A DNA stretch of 64,000 nucleotides, taken from NCBI GenBank assembly GCA_949287905.1, contig CASEHX010000028.1, positions 22,681 to 86,680 on the forward strand, given 5' to 3'. The DNA is from an uncultured Olsenella sp. GTDB lineage: Bacteria > Actinomycetota > Coriobacteriia > Coriobacteriales > Atopobiaceae. A program made the position numbers and the translations under genes. Under the pieces are notes generated by a model. The model was given only the letters and a program-made list of their open reading frames with translations. It was not told the origin of the DNA and did no database searches. How positions within the stretch are numbered: position 1 is the stretch's first letter; every line of letters begins with the position of its first letter. Of this stretch, positions 55,790 through 64,000 are shown piece by piece.

Positions 55790-58470
55790 TACTTGGCCTC
55801 CGCCCAGTTGCTGCCATAGGAGACCTCGGCGATGAGGGGCACGCTCAGGCTGATGACGCCCTCCATCGTCTCGCGTACGAGGGCGCTCACGGTCTCGAGC
55901 TCCGTCTTGGGCACCTCGAGGTCCAGCTCGTCGTGGATCTGCAGCACGAGCTTGGAGGCAAGGCCCTCCTCGTGCAGGCGTCGCTCCACCTGGACCATGG
56001 CGATCTTGATGATGTCCGCCGCGGTGCCCTGCATCGGGTGGTTCATCGCGGTGCGCTCGCCAAAGGCAATGAGCTGGTGGTTCCTCTGCTGGAACTCGCG
56101 GATGTGGCGCTTGCGGCCGAAGAGCGTCTCGGCGTAGCCGCGCTCATGGGCCAGGCGTACGGCCTCGTCGAGGAAGGCGCGCACGCCGGGGTAGGCGGCA
56201 AAGTAGCGGTCGATCATCTCCTGCGCCTCGGCGCGGCCGATCTTGAGCGAGCTCGCCAGGCCAAAGGCCTGCTGGCCGTAGACGATGCCAAAGTTGACGG
56301 CCTTGGCGCGGCTGCGCAGCTGCGGGGTCACCTCGTCCAGGGGCACGCCAAAGACGCGCGCGGCCGTGGCGGCGTGGAAGTCGCGCCCCTCGCAGAAGGC
56401 GGCGATGAGGTGCTCGTCGCCGGAGAGATGGGCGAGCAGGCGCAGCTCGATCTGCGAGTAGTCACAGGCGAGAAACACGCTGCCCTCGGGCACCGTGAAC
56501 GCCTGGCGCACGCGGTGGCCGAGCTCGGAGCGCGTGGGGATGTTCTGCAGGTTGGGGTCGGAGCTGGAGAGGCGCCCGGTGGCCGTGACCGTCTGGTTGA
56601 GCGTGGTGTGGATGCGGCCGTCGTCCGCCACGAGCGCGGGCAGGGCGTCGAGGTAGGTGCTCTTGATCTTGGAGCGCTCGCGGTAGTCGAGCACGTCGGC
56701 CACGATCTGGTGCTCCGCCGCGAGGTCTGCCAGCACCTTGGCGTTGGTGGAGTAGTAGCCGCGCTTGGTGCGCTTGAGGCCGTAGGTGGGTAGGCCCAGC
56801 ACGTCGAAGAGGACGTGGGAGAGCTGCATGGGGGAGTCGATGTTGAAGGGCTCGCCGGCGGCGGCGTGGATCTTCTCGGCCATCCCGGAGATCTCCGCGC
56901 CGAGCTCGGCGGACTGGGCGGCGAGCACGCTCGTGTCCACGCCGAGGCCCGCGCGCTCCATCTCGGCGAGCACGGGCAGAAGCGGCATCTCCATGTCCTC
57001 GAAGAGGCCGGTGGAGCCGTCCTTCTCAAGACGCGTGCGCAGCACGCCCATGAGGCGGAGGGCGCAGACCGCGTCCAGCTCGGCGGCGGGGAGGTCGTCG
57101 CTGGGGGCGGGGAGGGTCTCCGTCAGGAACGCCTCGCCGAGCTCCGGCAGGGCAAAGCTCCCTCGCTCGGAGTCCAGCAGGTAGGCCGCCACGGCCACGT
57201 CGAAGATGCGCTCCGGGCTGACCTCGTGCGCCTCCACGAGCGCCGGCTTTGAGGAGTCGGCGGGGCAGACCTCGTGGAGCAGCGCCTTGACGTCGCCGCT
57301 GACCATGAGGCCCTCGCGGAAGAGGCGCGCGAGGGCGCCGGTGGCGGCGTCCCCCTCGATGCGCATGACCTTGTCCGCCGTGGCGCACCAGAGGACGCGC
57401 GAGAGGCCGAAGAGCGCTCCGTCGGCGCGGTCGTCATCCAGGGCGCAGCCGACCCACTCCCCGTTGGCGATCGCCGCGTCGAGGGCGGCGGCAGCGTCGT
57501 CGCCTGCGAGCGGCTCCGGCAGCTCGACCGTCGCGGCCGCGGGGCCCGTCTCGCCGAGGGCGGCGCGGGCCGCCTCTGCCGCACCCTCGCCGGCAAGGCG
57601 CACGAGGCGCGTGGTCATGCCGGTGAAGCCCAGGGCGGAGAAGGCGCGGGCCACCTCCGCTGGGTCGAAGGTGGGGAAGCGCGCGTCGGAGAGGTCGAGC
57701 TCGATCGGCGCGTCCGTGCGGATGGTGGCCACGCGACGGCTGACCAGGGCGTCGTCGATGTGGGCGCGGAGGTTCTCGCCCATCTTGCCCTTGACCTCGT
57801 CCGCATGCGCGATGACCTCGTCGAGGCTGCCGTACTGCACGATGAGGGCGGCCGCCTTCTTGGGACCGATGCCCGGCACGCCGGGGATGTTGTCCGAGGT
57901 GTCGCCCTTGAGGCCGTAGAAGTCCGGCACGAGCTCGGGCGTGATGCCGTGGTAGAGGTCCTCCACCGTGGTGGGGTCCATGATCACCACGTCCGTCACG
58001 CCCTTCTTGGTGGAGACGATCTTCACGTGCTCGGTGGTGAGCTGGTACATGTCGCGGTCGCCGGTGAAGAGGTACATGTCGTAGCCGGCCGCCTCGCCGC
58101 GGCGCGCCAGGGTGCCGAGGATGTCGTCGCCCTCCCAGCCCTCGAGCTCGGCCACGGGGACGTCCAGCGCGTGGAGCAGCTCCTTCACCATGGGGAACTG
58201 CTCGTGCAGCGCCGGGTCCATCGGCGGGCGCTGGGCCTTGTACTGGGGCAGCATCTCCATGCGCACGCGCGGCTTGCCCTTGTCAAAGGCGCAGATCACG
58301 CCGTCCGGGCGGAAGGTCTCCACCATCTTGATGAACATGTTGAAGAAGCCGAAGAGCGCGTTGGTGGCGCGCCCGTCCGGAGCGTTCATCGGCTGGCGGA
58401 TGGCGTGGAACGCGCGGTGCATGAGCGAGTTTCCGTCTATGACGGCGATGGTGCGCGGGGCGTCTGACAT
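55789..58470 (-). CDS. polA: DNA polymerase I
   Basis: Repair and Okazaki-fragment polymerase of 893 residues. The N-terminal 5'-3' exonuclease domain reads [17 protein letters not shown], with [16 protein letters not shown] near residue 190. The polymerase domain has [16 protein letters not shown] (motif A), [12 protein letters not shown] (O helix/motif B) and [12 protein letters not shown] (motif C). The middle domain does not show the DxE, N-x-x-x-D and YxxxD set of an active proofreading exonuclease clearly (GCALDDD replaces the first motif), so 3'-5' exonuclease activity is probably lost, as in Taq-like enzymes. GGAGGTCCTC precedes the ATG at 58470. The stop is coupled with rnhA. Confidence 0.95.
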   Translation of the reverse strand: MSDAPRTIAVIDGNSLMHRAFHAIRQPMNAPDGRATNALFGFFNMFIKMVETFRPDGVICAFDKGKPRVRMEMLPQYKAQRPPMDPALHEQFPMVKELLHALDVPVAELEGWEGDDILGTLARRGEAAGYDMYLFTGDRDMYQLTTEHVKIVSTKKGVTDVVIMDPTTVEDLYHGITPELVPDFYGLKGDTSDNIPGVPGIGPKKAAALIVQYGSLDEVIAHADEVKGKMGENLRAHIDDALVSRRVATIRTDAPIELDLSDARFPTFDPAEVARAFSALGFTGMTTRLVRLAGEGAAEAARAALGETGPAAATVELPEPLAGDDAAAALDAAIANGEWVGCALDDDRADGALFGLSRVLWCATADKVMRIEGDAATGALARLFREGLMVSGDVKALLHEVCPADSSKPALVEAHEVSPERIFDVAVAAYLLDSERGSFALPELGEAFLTETLPAPSDDLPAAELDAVCALRLMGVLRTRLEKDGSTGLFEDMEMPLLPVLAEMERAGLGVDTSVLAAQSAELGAEISGMAEKIHAAAGEPFNIDSPMQLSHVLFDVLGLPTYGLKRTKRGYYSTNAKVLADLAAEHQIVADVLDYRERSKIKSTYLDALPALVADDGRIHTTLNQTVTATGRLSSSDPNLQNIPTRSELGHRVRQAFTVPEGSVFLACDYSQIELRLLAHLSGDEHLIAAFCEGRDFHAATAARVFGVPLDEVTPQLRSRAKAVNFGIVYGQQAFGLASSLKIGRAEAQEMIDRYFAAYPGVRAFLDEAVRLAHERGYAETLFGRKRHIREFQQRNHQLIAFGERTAMNHPMQGTAADIIKIAMVQVERRLHEEGLASKLVLQIHDELDLEVPKTELETVSALVRETMEGVISLSVPLIAEVSYGSNWAEAK

Positions 58471-58560
58471 GAGGACCTCCTTGTGGTTGCCTCTCGATTG
58501 TAGGCGAGAAGGGCGACAAAACGCTCGGGGCCGCGCGCCCGCCGCTTTTCTCGCCCGCGC

Positions 58561-59075
58561 GGAATCCCGGCCAATGGCACGCCGCTTTTTTCTCGCCCGC
58601 GTGGAATCCCGGCCAATGGCACGCCGCTTTTCTCGTCTGCGCGGAATCCCGGCCAATGGCACGCCGTCCTTATCGCCATCTGGGGTTTCCTTCTCCCAGC
58701 TGCTCCAAATCCCGACCTATGGCAGGCGATTCGTGCCATAGGTCGGGTTTTTGCTCAACGCGGCGGGCGGAACGTGCCATACATCGGGTTTTTGAGCAGC
58801 GTGGCAGCCGATGCGTGCCACGGGTTGCGATTAAGAGCAGGCGAGAAGAACGTCGGGCGCAACGCGGCGGGCGATAGGTGCCACAGGCCGCGATTCCGCG
58901 CAGCGCGGCGGGCGGAACGCGCCATTGGTCGCGATTACGAGCAGGCGAGAAGAACGTCGGAAGCAGCGTGGCAGCCGATGCGTGCCACAGGTCGGGTTTT
59001 TGCGCAACGCGGCGGTCGATACGTGCCATGGGTCGGCACTTGGAGCAGCCGAGAAGAACGTCGGGCGCAACGCGA
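58561..59075. repeat. Array of GGAATCCCGRCCWATGGCAC words, head-to-head
   Basis: Forward words at 58561, 58603 and 58643, plus a divergent one at 58706, are followed by inverted words (TGCCATAGGTCGGG type) starting at 58734, 58775, 58816, 58879, 58920, 58983 and 59024. The steps are 41 nt, with two steps of 63 nt where a 22-nt piece containing GGCGAGAAGAACGTCGG is inserted. It fills most of the 770-nt gap between polA and the LuxR-like gene. No gene is seen inside. A near-copy lies at 63777-64000. Confidence 0.85.
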
Positions 59076-59240
59076 CAGGCAAAACGCCGGTCTCTGGGCG
59101 GACGCCGAATCCGCACGTGCGTCGCACGCGGCGGGAAACGGATCCGTATTCTTCTCGGCTGGCCGCTCGCCGACGGGAAATTCCGAGACGGTGCTCGCAG
59201 AACTATGCTGAGGCGAACCGGTCGTGCGAGAGGGGGCGGC

Positions 59241-61304
59241 GTGGGTTCCCGTCAGAGAGCAGCGGTGTGGTGCGCGTGGTCTGCCGCGCTGGCGGCGATG
59301 CCCTACTTCAGGGCAAGCCTGGATGCGACCCCTATGGTGGTTGCCCCGGGCCAGGCGGGAGACGTCCCCGTTGCCGTGGCTCTTCTTCTTGTGCTGGCAT
59401 GGGGCGTGGTGCTACCGGTCGGAGACGAGCCTCGTCCGGCGCACATGGCGAGAAGGGCCGTGGGGCTGATCGGGCTCGCGGCAACGGCGGCGCTCGTCGT
59501 CGTTGAGGTGGTGCTGTGCGTCAACCGGGGGATCCCGTACCTCGACGACGCACAGGTGGCCGTCTACGAGACGGTCGGCGCGCTCGAGCTGCCGCTCGCC
59601 ACACTTGCGCTCTCGGGCTGGGCCCTCTGGGGCTCGTCGCTTGGGATAGATGCCACCCACGATGGTGACGACAACGCTGGCCCTGTTTCCCAGAAGGTCG
59701 TGTCCACGTCCGCCGTGCCCCTGTTTGCTGCCTTTGCCGTTGGTTCCCTGTGGCCGTGCGCCGGGATGCTCGGCGCCCTGGTGCCGTGGGCGCAGCCCGC
59801 CGCGTACTCGCTCGTCGGCGGCGCCCTCTCTGCCGTCGCGGCACTCCTGATGACGTGGCTCGCCTGCTCGCGCGGGGTGTCCCTCTCGCGTGCGATCGAG
59901 TCTCTCCTTGCGGGCAACCTTGCGTTTGTGCTGGTGAGAGCAATCGATCGGGAGATTGTCTGGGAGGGTCTCGGCGAGCTGCTGCCTTCGTCTGCGCTCT
60001 TCGGGTGCTTTGCGGCGCTGATGTTTGCCTTCGTCGTGGTTTCCGGCCTCATGTTATGGTTCCGGACACGGCGGCGTCATGAGACTTCTCTACCAGAAGA
60101 CCCGGACGCTCCTCAGCGTCAGGTATTAGTGAGCGTCCTGCAGAGCCGTGCCCGGAAGCCTCTCACGGACCGCGAGCTTGTCGTGCTTGAGCGGACGGCC
60201 CGCGGCGACACGGCCAGCGCCATCGCGGAGGACCTTGGGTTGGCCGAAGCCACGGTAGCCTCATACCGACATCGCGGGTACGAGAAACTCGGTGTGAGTG
60301 GAGCCGAAGAGTTGCGTGTCCTTGCCGCCGATGTCGAGACACCAGAAGGATTTGCAGGTGGGGAGGGCGTCATCGGAGCGAACGTAACTCCAGCTTGCCC
60401 TGACCTGAGCCTTCGGCCTAGGTACGTGCTCTTCCTGCTTGTCCTTATCGCGCTCCCTATGATTCCCTGGCCCGATGCGTTTGAGGGGCCGCGCGGCTAT
60501 TGGATATATGGCGTAGGAAGAGTTGCCTCCTATGTATGCGCTTTGTCCGTGCTCTTGCTCGGAATTGTCTTTCGGTATTTTCACGTTGACTTCTTGGAGC
60601 GCAAAGGGGACGAGTCCGCGGTCCTCTCGATGCCTCTTCGGATGAGTCTTGTGTTGCTCGCCCTTGCTTCAGGTCTTGTTACGTACCAATCTTGGTGCGG
60701 CTATGGAGGTTACGAAATGGCGGGAATGGCGCTGGCGGCGCTTCTCGTGCTCCTATCTGTGGGTTGTAGCTCTCGCGGTAACATTGGCAGCCAGACGAAC
60801 AAGACTGTCGGGGGAATCCTTCCTTATCTGTTGGCAAACGTAGAGTTCTTGATGAGCAAGACTTGGTTCCTTTGTTTTCCTGTTGCGGTTGTGCTGTCGA
60901 TGGGACTTGATTCGGTTTTGTTTGAAGTTCTCAATTGGCTGTACGTAGTCCGGTATCTGCTCGCCTTCTTCGTCTGCATTTTTGTGCTTGCGGCAGCGAT
61001 TCAAAATTTTGGGCGGAAGCCGCGCGCGTGGGTGTCGCTCCCCACGAAGGGCGTTGACCGTGCGATTATGTATCTCGAGGGCAGGGGACTGGGAGAGCTC
61101 CAGGCTTACGTGCTATTAGATCTTGCGTGTGGGTATGGTGTTCGAGAAGTGGCGGAACGGCGCTGCACGACCGCTGCGACCGTGAAATCGTATCGTCAGC
61201 GATCCTATGACGCTCTCGGAGTACACAGCATGCCTGAGCTGCGAGAACTCCTGTCTCGTGAAGCGGGCTTTACAAGTAATATCAAACTGCATCCCGACAA
61301 GTGA
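59241..61304 (+). CDS. Membrane LuxR-type regulator with two HTH domains
   Basis: A 687-residue protein with an unusual layout. About eight hydrophobic helices are followed by a LuxR-type HTH near residues 300-350 (LTDRELVVLERTARGDTASAIAEDLGLAEATVASYRHRGYEKLGV). About six further helices then lead to a second LuxR-like HTH at the C-terminus (VREVAERRCTTAATVKSYRQRSYDALGV). Polytopic LuxR proteins with one C-terminal HTH are common in Coriobacteriia; here two such units appear fused. The first HTH keeps the RE/T positions better than the second. The GTG at 59241 has AGAGGGGG upstream; an ATG at 59205 is an alternative. The second half is less GC-rich than the first, suggesting separate origins. 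The genes downstream may be its targets. Confidence 0.8.
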   Translation: MGSRQRAAVWCAWSAALAAMPYFRASLDATPMVVAPGQAGDVPVAVALLLVLAWGVVLPVGDEPRPAHMARRAVGLIGLAATAALVVVEVVLCVNRGIPYLDDAQVAVYETVGALELPLATLALSGWALWGSSLGIDATHDGDDNAGPVSQKVVSTSAVPLFAAFAVGSLWPCAGMLGALVPWAQPAAYSLVGGALSAVAALLMTWLACSRGVSLSRAIESLLAGNLAFVLVRAIDREIVWEGLGELLPSSALFGCFAALMFAFVVVSGLMLWFRTRRRHETSLPEDPDAPQRQVLVSVLQSRARKPLTDRELVVLERTARGDTASAIAEDLGLAEATVASYRHRGYEKLGVSGAEELRVLAADVETPEGFAGGEGVIGANVTPACPDLSLRPRYVLFLLVLIALPMIPWPDAFEGPRGYWIYGVGRVASYVCALSVLLLGIVFRYFHVDFLERKGDESAVLSMPLRMSLVLLALASGLVTYQSWCGYGGYEMAGMALAALLVLLSVGCSSRGNIGSQTNKTVGGILPYLLANVEFLMSKTWFLCFPVAVVLSMGLDSVLFEVLNWLYVVRYLLAFFVCIFVLAAAIQNFGRKPRAWVSLPTKGVDRAIMYLEGRGLGELQAYVLLDLACGYGVREVAERRCTTAATVKSYRQRSYDALGVHSMPELRELLSREAGFTSNIKLHPDK

Positions 61305-61370
61305 CAGACAGCGCGGCTGAATTGGCCAAGAATGTGACCAACGTCCTTTGGCTAAGGAGGCTGAGGTCCA

Positions 61371-61850
61371 ATGAGGGCTATTCCGGTATCGTTCGCTCGC
61401 AGGGTCGCCAGAGTCATTGCAGCGTTGTTTTTCGCAGCCTTTGTTGCCGGATGCCCGCAGGTGGCCTCGGCACTTGATGTGAGCGCCTCTCCCGCCAAGC
61501 CCATTGTGTCGTATGAAAGGGACGACTCGACGGCAGATATCGCCAGTCGCTCATGGTTTGGGGGAGTCCTTTCCCTGGGAAGCAGTCAGAGATTTGGTCC
61601 GTGTACGTTCGACGGTAACAATGTGGGCATAGAAATGACGGCAAGCTGTCCGAGGAACGGGACTTTTACCGTTACTCTCTATCGGATAAACCCTATAAAG
61701 CAGCGAATTGGTTCAGCGACCTTCAAGCGCAATGGGTTTACCAAGGCGGTATGGGAGAACGTTGGAAGTGGCAGATATCAGTTTGAATGCACCAAGTCTC
61801 CCGACGGCGCAACGGTGACGAGCAATGACGTTGCCATTTACAGCTGGTAG
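61371..61850 (+). CDS. Secreted hypothetical protein (159 aa)
   Basis: A 159-residue protein with an N-terminal basic region and a hydrophobic stretch ending FVAGC, a possible lipobox with Cys28; alternatively signal peptidase cleaves after ASA. The mature part is Ser/Thr/Asn-rich with beta-like alternation (FTVTLYRINPIKQRIGSATFKRNGF) and two further cysteines in the mature part apart from the lipobox (GPCTFDG, MTASCPRNG) plus one in QFECTKS. I do not recognise the family. AAGGAGG lies upstream of the ATG at 61371. It is 66 nt after the LuxR-like gene on the same strand. Confidence 0.7.
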   Translation: MRAIPVSFARRVARVIAALFFAAFVAGCPQVASALDVSASPAKPIVSYERDDSTADIASRSWFGGVLSLGSSQRFGPCTFDGNNVGIEMTASCPRNGTFTVTLYRINPIKQRIGSATFKRNGFTKAVWENVGSGRYQFECTKSPDGATVTSNDVAIYSW

Positions 61851-61903
61851 GTGAGAATCATGCTGACTCTGATTTCAGGCAGGGACAAGCGTCTGTTATC
61901 GAC

Positions 61904-61933
61904 GCCCTAACGAGACGGGCTCTCCGTTAGGGC
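61904..61933 (+). terminator. Weak hairpin between the two secreted-protein genes
   Basis: GCCCTAACG (61904-61912) pairs with CGTTAGGGC (61925-61933), with GAGA/TCTC pairing inside. There is no T-tract. It may separate the two genes transcriptionally. Confidence 0.45.
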
Positions 61934-61983
61934 AAGGTCACGCGCTCCCATCATCGCCCGAAGCTATCCGTAAGGAGTGAATC

Positions 61984-62661
61984 ATGAAGCTCACTCGTCG
62001 AGATTTCCTTTCGTTTGCCGCTACTGCCTCTCTTGCCGCGCTTCTGCCCATGCCCGCCCTCGCCGACGAGATGACCTCCGATGAGATTCTCTCGGCCGAG
62101 ACCCTGGAGGATGGGACCCTGGTCATCGAGACTACCAGGGGGACGTGGACCATCAAGGTGGAGGAGGTCGGCTCGCTGCGCACCTGCACGATCTCTGGGC
62201 CTTCCGGAGAGATGGGCTACTTCGTCTACGATCGGGCCACGGGCGACCTCTACTCCTCGATCACCGGGAAGACCGTGAGCATTGGCGCGGACGAGAGCTA
62301 TCGCCCGCGTCCCGAGACCCGCGGCGTCATCGATCACGATCCGCCGGTGCTGCGTAACGGCAAGACAACCTATCGGGATGTACCTATGTCCTACTACTCC
62401 ATTAGGCAGCAGGTGGGAGGAATCGTCAATGTCGCGACTGTCATCGCTGCGTTGGCTGCCCTGGGAGGTGCGAACGTCGGCAACATTAAGGACATCCTTA
62501 CCGTTGTTAGAGGTGCCCTGGCACACATTCCGGGTGGAGATAGAAACCATGGTATTATGGTGCGCTACAAGGAGACCGAGCGTCTGCGGGAGGTCATCGG
62601 GACTGGGAACTGGGTCTACTACGACACCGTTCGTACTGCGGTCAGCGCCTGGCTGTACTAG
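61984..62661 (+). CDS. Tat-exported hypothetical protein (225 aa)
   Basis: A 225-residue protein with a clear twin-arginine signal MKLTRRDFLSFAATASLAALLPMPALA, cleaved after ALA. The mature part has a beta-rich N-terminal half (TLVIETTRGTWTIKVEEVGSLRTCTIS, GYFVYDRATGDLYSSITG). A Gly/Ala/Val-rich hydrophobic stretch follows (QVGGIVNVATVIAALAALGGANVGNI) and then a C-terminal YKETERLREVIGTGNWVYYDTV region. I do not recognise the family. The hydrophobic stretch in a secreted protein is reminiscent of bacteriocin-like or membrane-active proteins, but that is inference. AAGGAG lies ahead of the ATG at 61984. Small membrane protein genes follow immediately. Confidence 0.7.
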   Translation: MKLTRRDFLSFAATASLAALLPMPALADEMTSDEILSAETLEDGTLVIETTRGTWTIKVEEVGSLRTCTISGPSGEMGYFVYDRATGDLYSSITGKTVSIGADESYRPRPETRGVIDHDPPVLRNGKTTYRDVPMSYYSIRQQVGGIVNVATVIAALAALGGANVGNIKDILTVVRGALAHIPGGDRNHGIMVRYKETERLREVIGTGNWVYYDTVRTAVSAWLY

Positions 62662-62690
62662 TCTGAGGTGATTCGGGACCGGAGGTTGAC

Positions 62691-63146
62691 ATGATGGCTG
62701 AGGACAAGGGCGAATCCGTTTCGAGACCCACGGGTGCCTATCGCATGCTGCAGCTCGTGTTCGGAATCGTTACCATCTCGGCGCTCGTTTACGGCGGCGT
62801 CGTCGCATACGGCGACTTTGGCCTTCCGCGCCTGCTCTGGCTGGAGTGTTTGCTGGTTGTGGCCGGAACGGCCCTAGCTTTCGCGATTCTTCTTCCAGCG
62901 GCGAGAAGGGCTCACTCCCATTGTCGGGAAGCCAATACCATGGCCGTCTTCTTCTCCATTGCCCTGTTTGGCTTGGCCGACGGCCTTCCTCGCGGGCTGC
63001 TTCTCCTCAATCTTGCCGTCGTGGTCGCCTTCGTGATTTTGAACAGGAACAGGCTGCTCAAGCGTAGGCCCGCGCTCGCTCTGTACATGACGTTGGCGCT
63101 CATCGTCTTTGAGGACATTCTGTTCATTTGGTCGCTCGTGGCATGA
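62691..63146 (+). CDS. Hypothetical membrane protein (151 aa)
   Basis: A 151-residue protein with four to five hydrophobic helices (LQLVFGIVTISALVYGGVVAY, LLWLECLLVVAGTALAFAILL, a long hydrophobic region around FFSIALFGLADG to AVVVAFVIL, and LYMTLALIVFEDILFIWSLV). GGAGG 5 nt before the ATG at 62691 sets the start. Its stop overlaps the next start as ATGA. It lies 29 nt after the Tat-exported protein gene, so these genes form one operon. No family recognised. A partner of the secreted protein (immunity, export or assembly) is possible. Confidence 0.65.
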   Translation: MMAEDKGESVSRPTGAYRMLQLVFGIVTISALVYGGVVAYGDFGLPRLLWLECLLVVAGTALAFAILLPAARRAHSHCREANTMAVFFSIALFGLADGLPRGLLLLNLAVVVAFVILNRNRLLKRRPALALYMTLALIVFEDILFIWSLVA

Positions 63147-63328
63147 GCCAGTCCGTTCACGGTGGAGGGCTCTCGGCTGTGTTGTCTGCAATGTACGGCT
63201 CGAGGGGGGCGTTTCCAGGCGTCATCTTTTTCGCGGGCGTTGGCGCACTCTACCTCCTGGCGTTTGTCCTGCCAGCCATCCTGTTCTGGACCGATGAACC
63301 AGATTCGGTAGGGAGTGAAGAGACATGA
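63143..63328 (+). CDS. Small hypothetical membrane protein (61 aa)
   Basis: A 61-residue protein starting at an ATG that overlaps the preceding stop (ATGA). It has one strong hydrophobic helix (FPGVIFFAGVGALYLLAFVLPAILFW) and an acidic C-terminus (TDEPDSVGSEET). Its own stop again overlaps the next start as ATGA, which indicates a tightly coupled operon. No family recognised. Confidence 0.55.
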   Translation: MSQSVHGGGLSAVLSAMYGSRGAFPGVIFFAGVGALYLLAFVLPAILFWTDEPDSVGSEET

Positions 63329-63709
63329 AGGACCTGAATCCAAAGATCGAAGGCGTTCTGTCCGCGGTTGTCCCCGCCTGCTTCATCATCGGTGCCATCG
63401 TCGTTTCCTGGACGCTCCTTCTCAGGCTTCCCTATGTGGACGCCTCTCTGGCGCTCCCTGCGTTTTTGGTCGTCCCGTTTGACAGCGCGCACCCTGGCCA
63501 TGCGCTCTCTACTGGACGGTCGTCGCCAGCCTCCTCATAGATGTGGGAGCCCGTACGTACTTGCCTGTGCGTTGATCGCGCTCATCTTGGATGTGGTGAA
63601 TCAGCTTTGCTTCAGATCCAGGCGCGAAAGGGCGGAGGTCCCGATAGTTGTGGCGTGCACGACGATCATGTGGATTTGCCTCATTGTCAGTTTTGCGATG
63701 CGGTGGTGA
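63325..63709 (+). pseudogene. Frameshifted small membrane protein gene
   Basis: Translation from ATG 63325 gives a convincing membrane helix (LSAVVPACFIIGAIVVSWTLLL) but stops at 63540 after a non-hydrophobic tail. Shifting by -1 near 63504 gives ALYWTVVASLLIDVGA. A second -1 shift near 63557 gives YVLACALIALILDVV and VPIVVACTTIMWICLIVSFAMRW, ending at 63709. Hydrophobic segments thus continue across three frames, which suggests a gene with two deletions, or sequencing errors. If the short form is real, it is a 71-residue protein. Confidence 0.5.
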
Positions 63710-63776
63710 TCAGCTGCTGACAAGGGCCGCTCAGTAACAGCGGCGTTGGACGGATGGATGGTTTGCTCGCCCGCGC

Positions 63777-64000
63777 GGAATCCCGGCCGATGGCACGCCG
63801 CCCTTCTCGTCTGCGCGGAATCCCGACCAATGGCACGCCGCCCTTCTCGTCTGCGCGGAATCCCGACCAATGGCACGCCGCCCTTATCGCCATCTGGGGT
63901 TTCTTTCTCCCGGCTGCTCCAAATCCCGACCTATGGCAGGCGACATGTGCCATAGGTCGGGTTTTTGCGCAGCGCGGCAGGCGACACGTGCCATTGGTCG
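63777..64000. repeat. Second array of GGAATCCCGRCCWATGGCAC words, cut by the window end
   Basis: Forward words at 63777, 63817 and 63857 (40-nt steps) and a divergent one near 63921 are followed by inverted words at 63948 and 63989 (41 nt). The first 170 nt closely match 58561-58755, including the CTTATCGCCATCTGGGGTTT joint. The array continues past the window. Confidence 0.85.

Noticed and set aside
58471..58662. N-terminal extension of DNA polymerase I rich in RRREKRRAIGRDS.
   Set aside because: It translates the intergenic word array. The ATG at 58470 with GGAGGTCCTC is the proper start.

Overview
The window is GC-rich, densely coded DNA. It reads as a gut or oral actinobacterium of the class Coriobacteriia, most like the Atopobiaceae (Olsenella/Collinsella relatives). 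This placement is inferred from the gene set: a mixed-acid type pyruvate formate-lyase system, a bile-salt-hydrolase-like enzyme, sugar and glycogen enzymes, a sortase-anchored host-glycan hydrolase, and a polytopic membrane LuxR regulator of the kind expanded in Coriobacteriia. No rRNA, tRNA, CRISPR array or intact insertion sequence was seen.

Layout. 1-3000: end of a membrane protein, then metNIQ methionine uptake behind a methionine-rich leader peptide. 3200-4290: YccF and DUF1349 proteins. 4290-7690: a clearly AT-rich island holding one large HD plus Hsp90-type ATPase gene, the best foreign defence-like candidate. 7.8-12.7 kb: nitroreductase, hypothetical membrane protein, acetyltransferase, C69 dipeptidase, DAHP synthase. 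13-16.5 kb: a pfl locus in which the glycyl-radical domain is a separate gene. 16.9-20 kb: DedA, small membrane protein, choloylglycine-hydrolase-family enzyme, GNAT. 20-23 kb: CsoR-CopA copper export with a CopZ-like tail that has its own start signals. 23-27.7 kb: MFS, LigA, tyrosine phosphatase. 27.8-35.5 kb: AraC-type regulator divergent from an alpha-galactoside ABC importer and a GH36 alpha-galactosidase. 35.7-42.4 kb: malQ-glgP-GH13 glucosidase on the minus strand and a LacI regulator with its operators. 42.8-45.7 kb: galT-galK. 46.2-50.6 kb: a 1470-residue cell-wall-anchored GH84 protein. 50.9-58.5 kb: metallophosphoesterase, a cytosolic BMP-domain protein, Zn-phospholipase-like protein, RNase HI, DNA polymerase I. 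59.2-63.7 kb: a double-HTH membrane LuxR protein followed by secreted and small membrane proteins of unknown role.

Physiology. The carbohydrate genes fit together. Alpha-galactosides are imported by the ABC system, cut by GH36, and the galactose goes through GalK and GalT. Maltodextrin and glycogen go through MalQ, GlgP and the GH13 glucosidase. Pyruvate is split by the PFL system. Methionine uptake and copper export are the other clear functional units.

The most unusual non-coding signal is a set of intergenic arrays. At several loci a locus-specific word is repeated in one orientation and then in the opposite orientation. The spacing is regular within each array (about 41 nt at two loci, with 63 nt steps; about 19 nt at a third). 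Several arrays share a short TTCA...CAGCAG-like core. A second family of short palindromes (GTGACAAAGGGG or GATTCAAAAGGGG type) sits at gene ends. Neither family is explained by the coding annotation.
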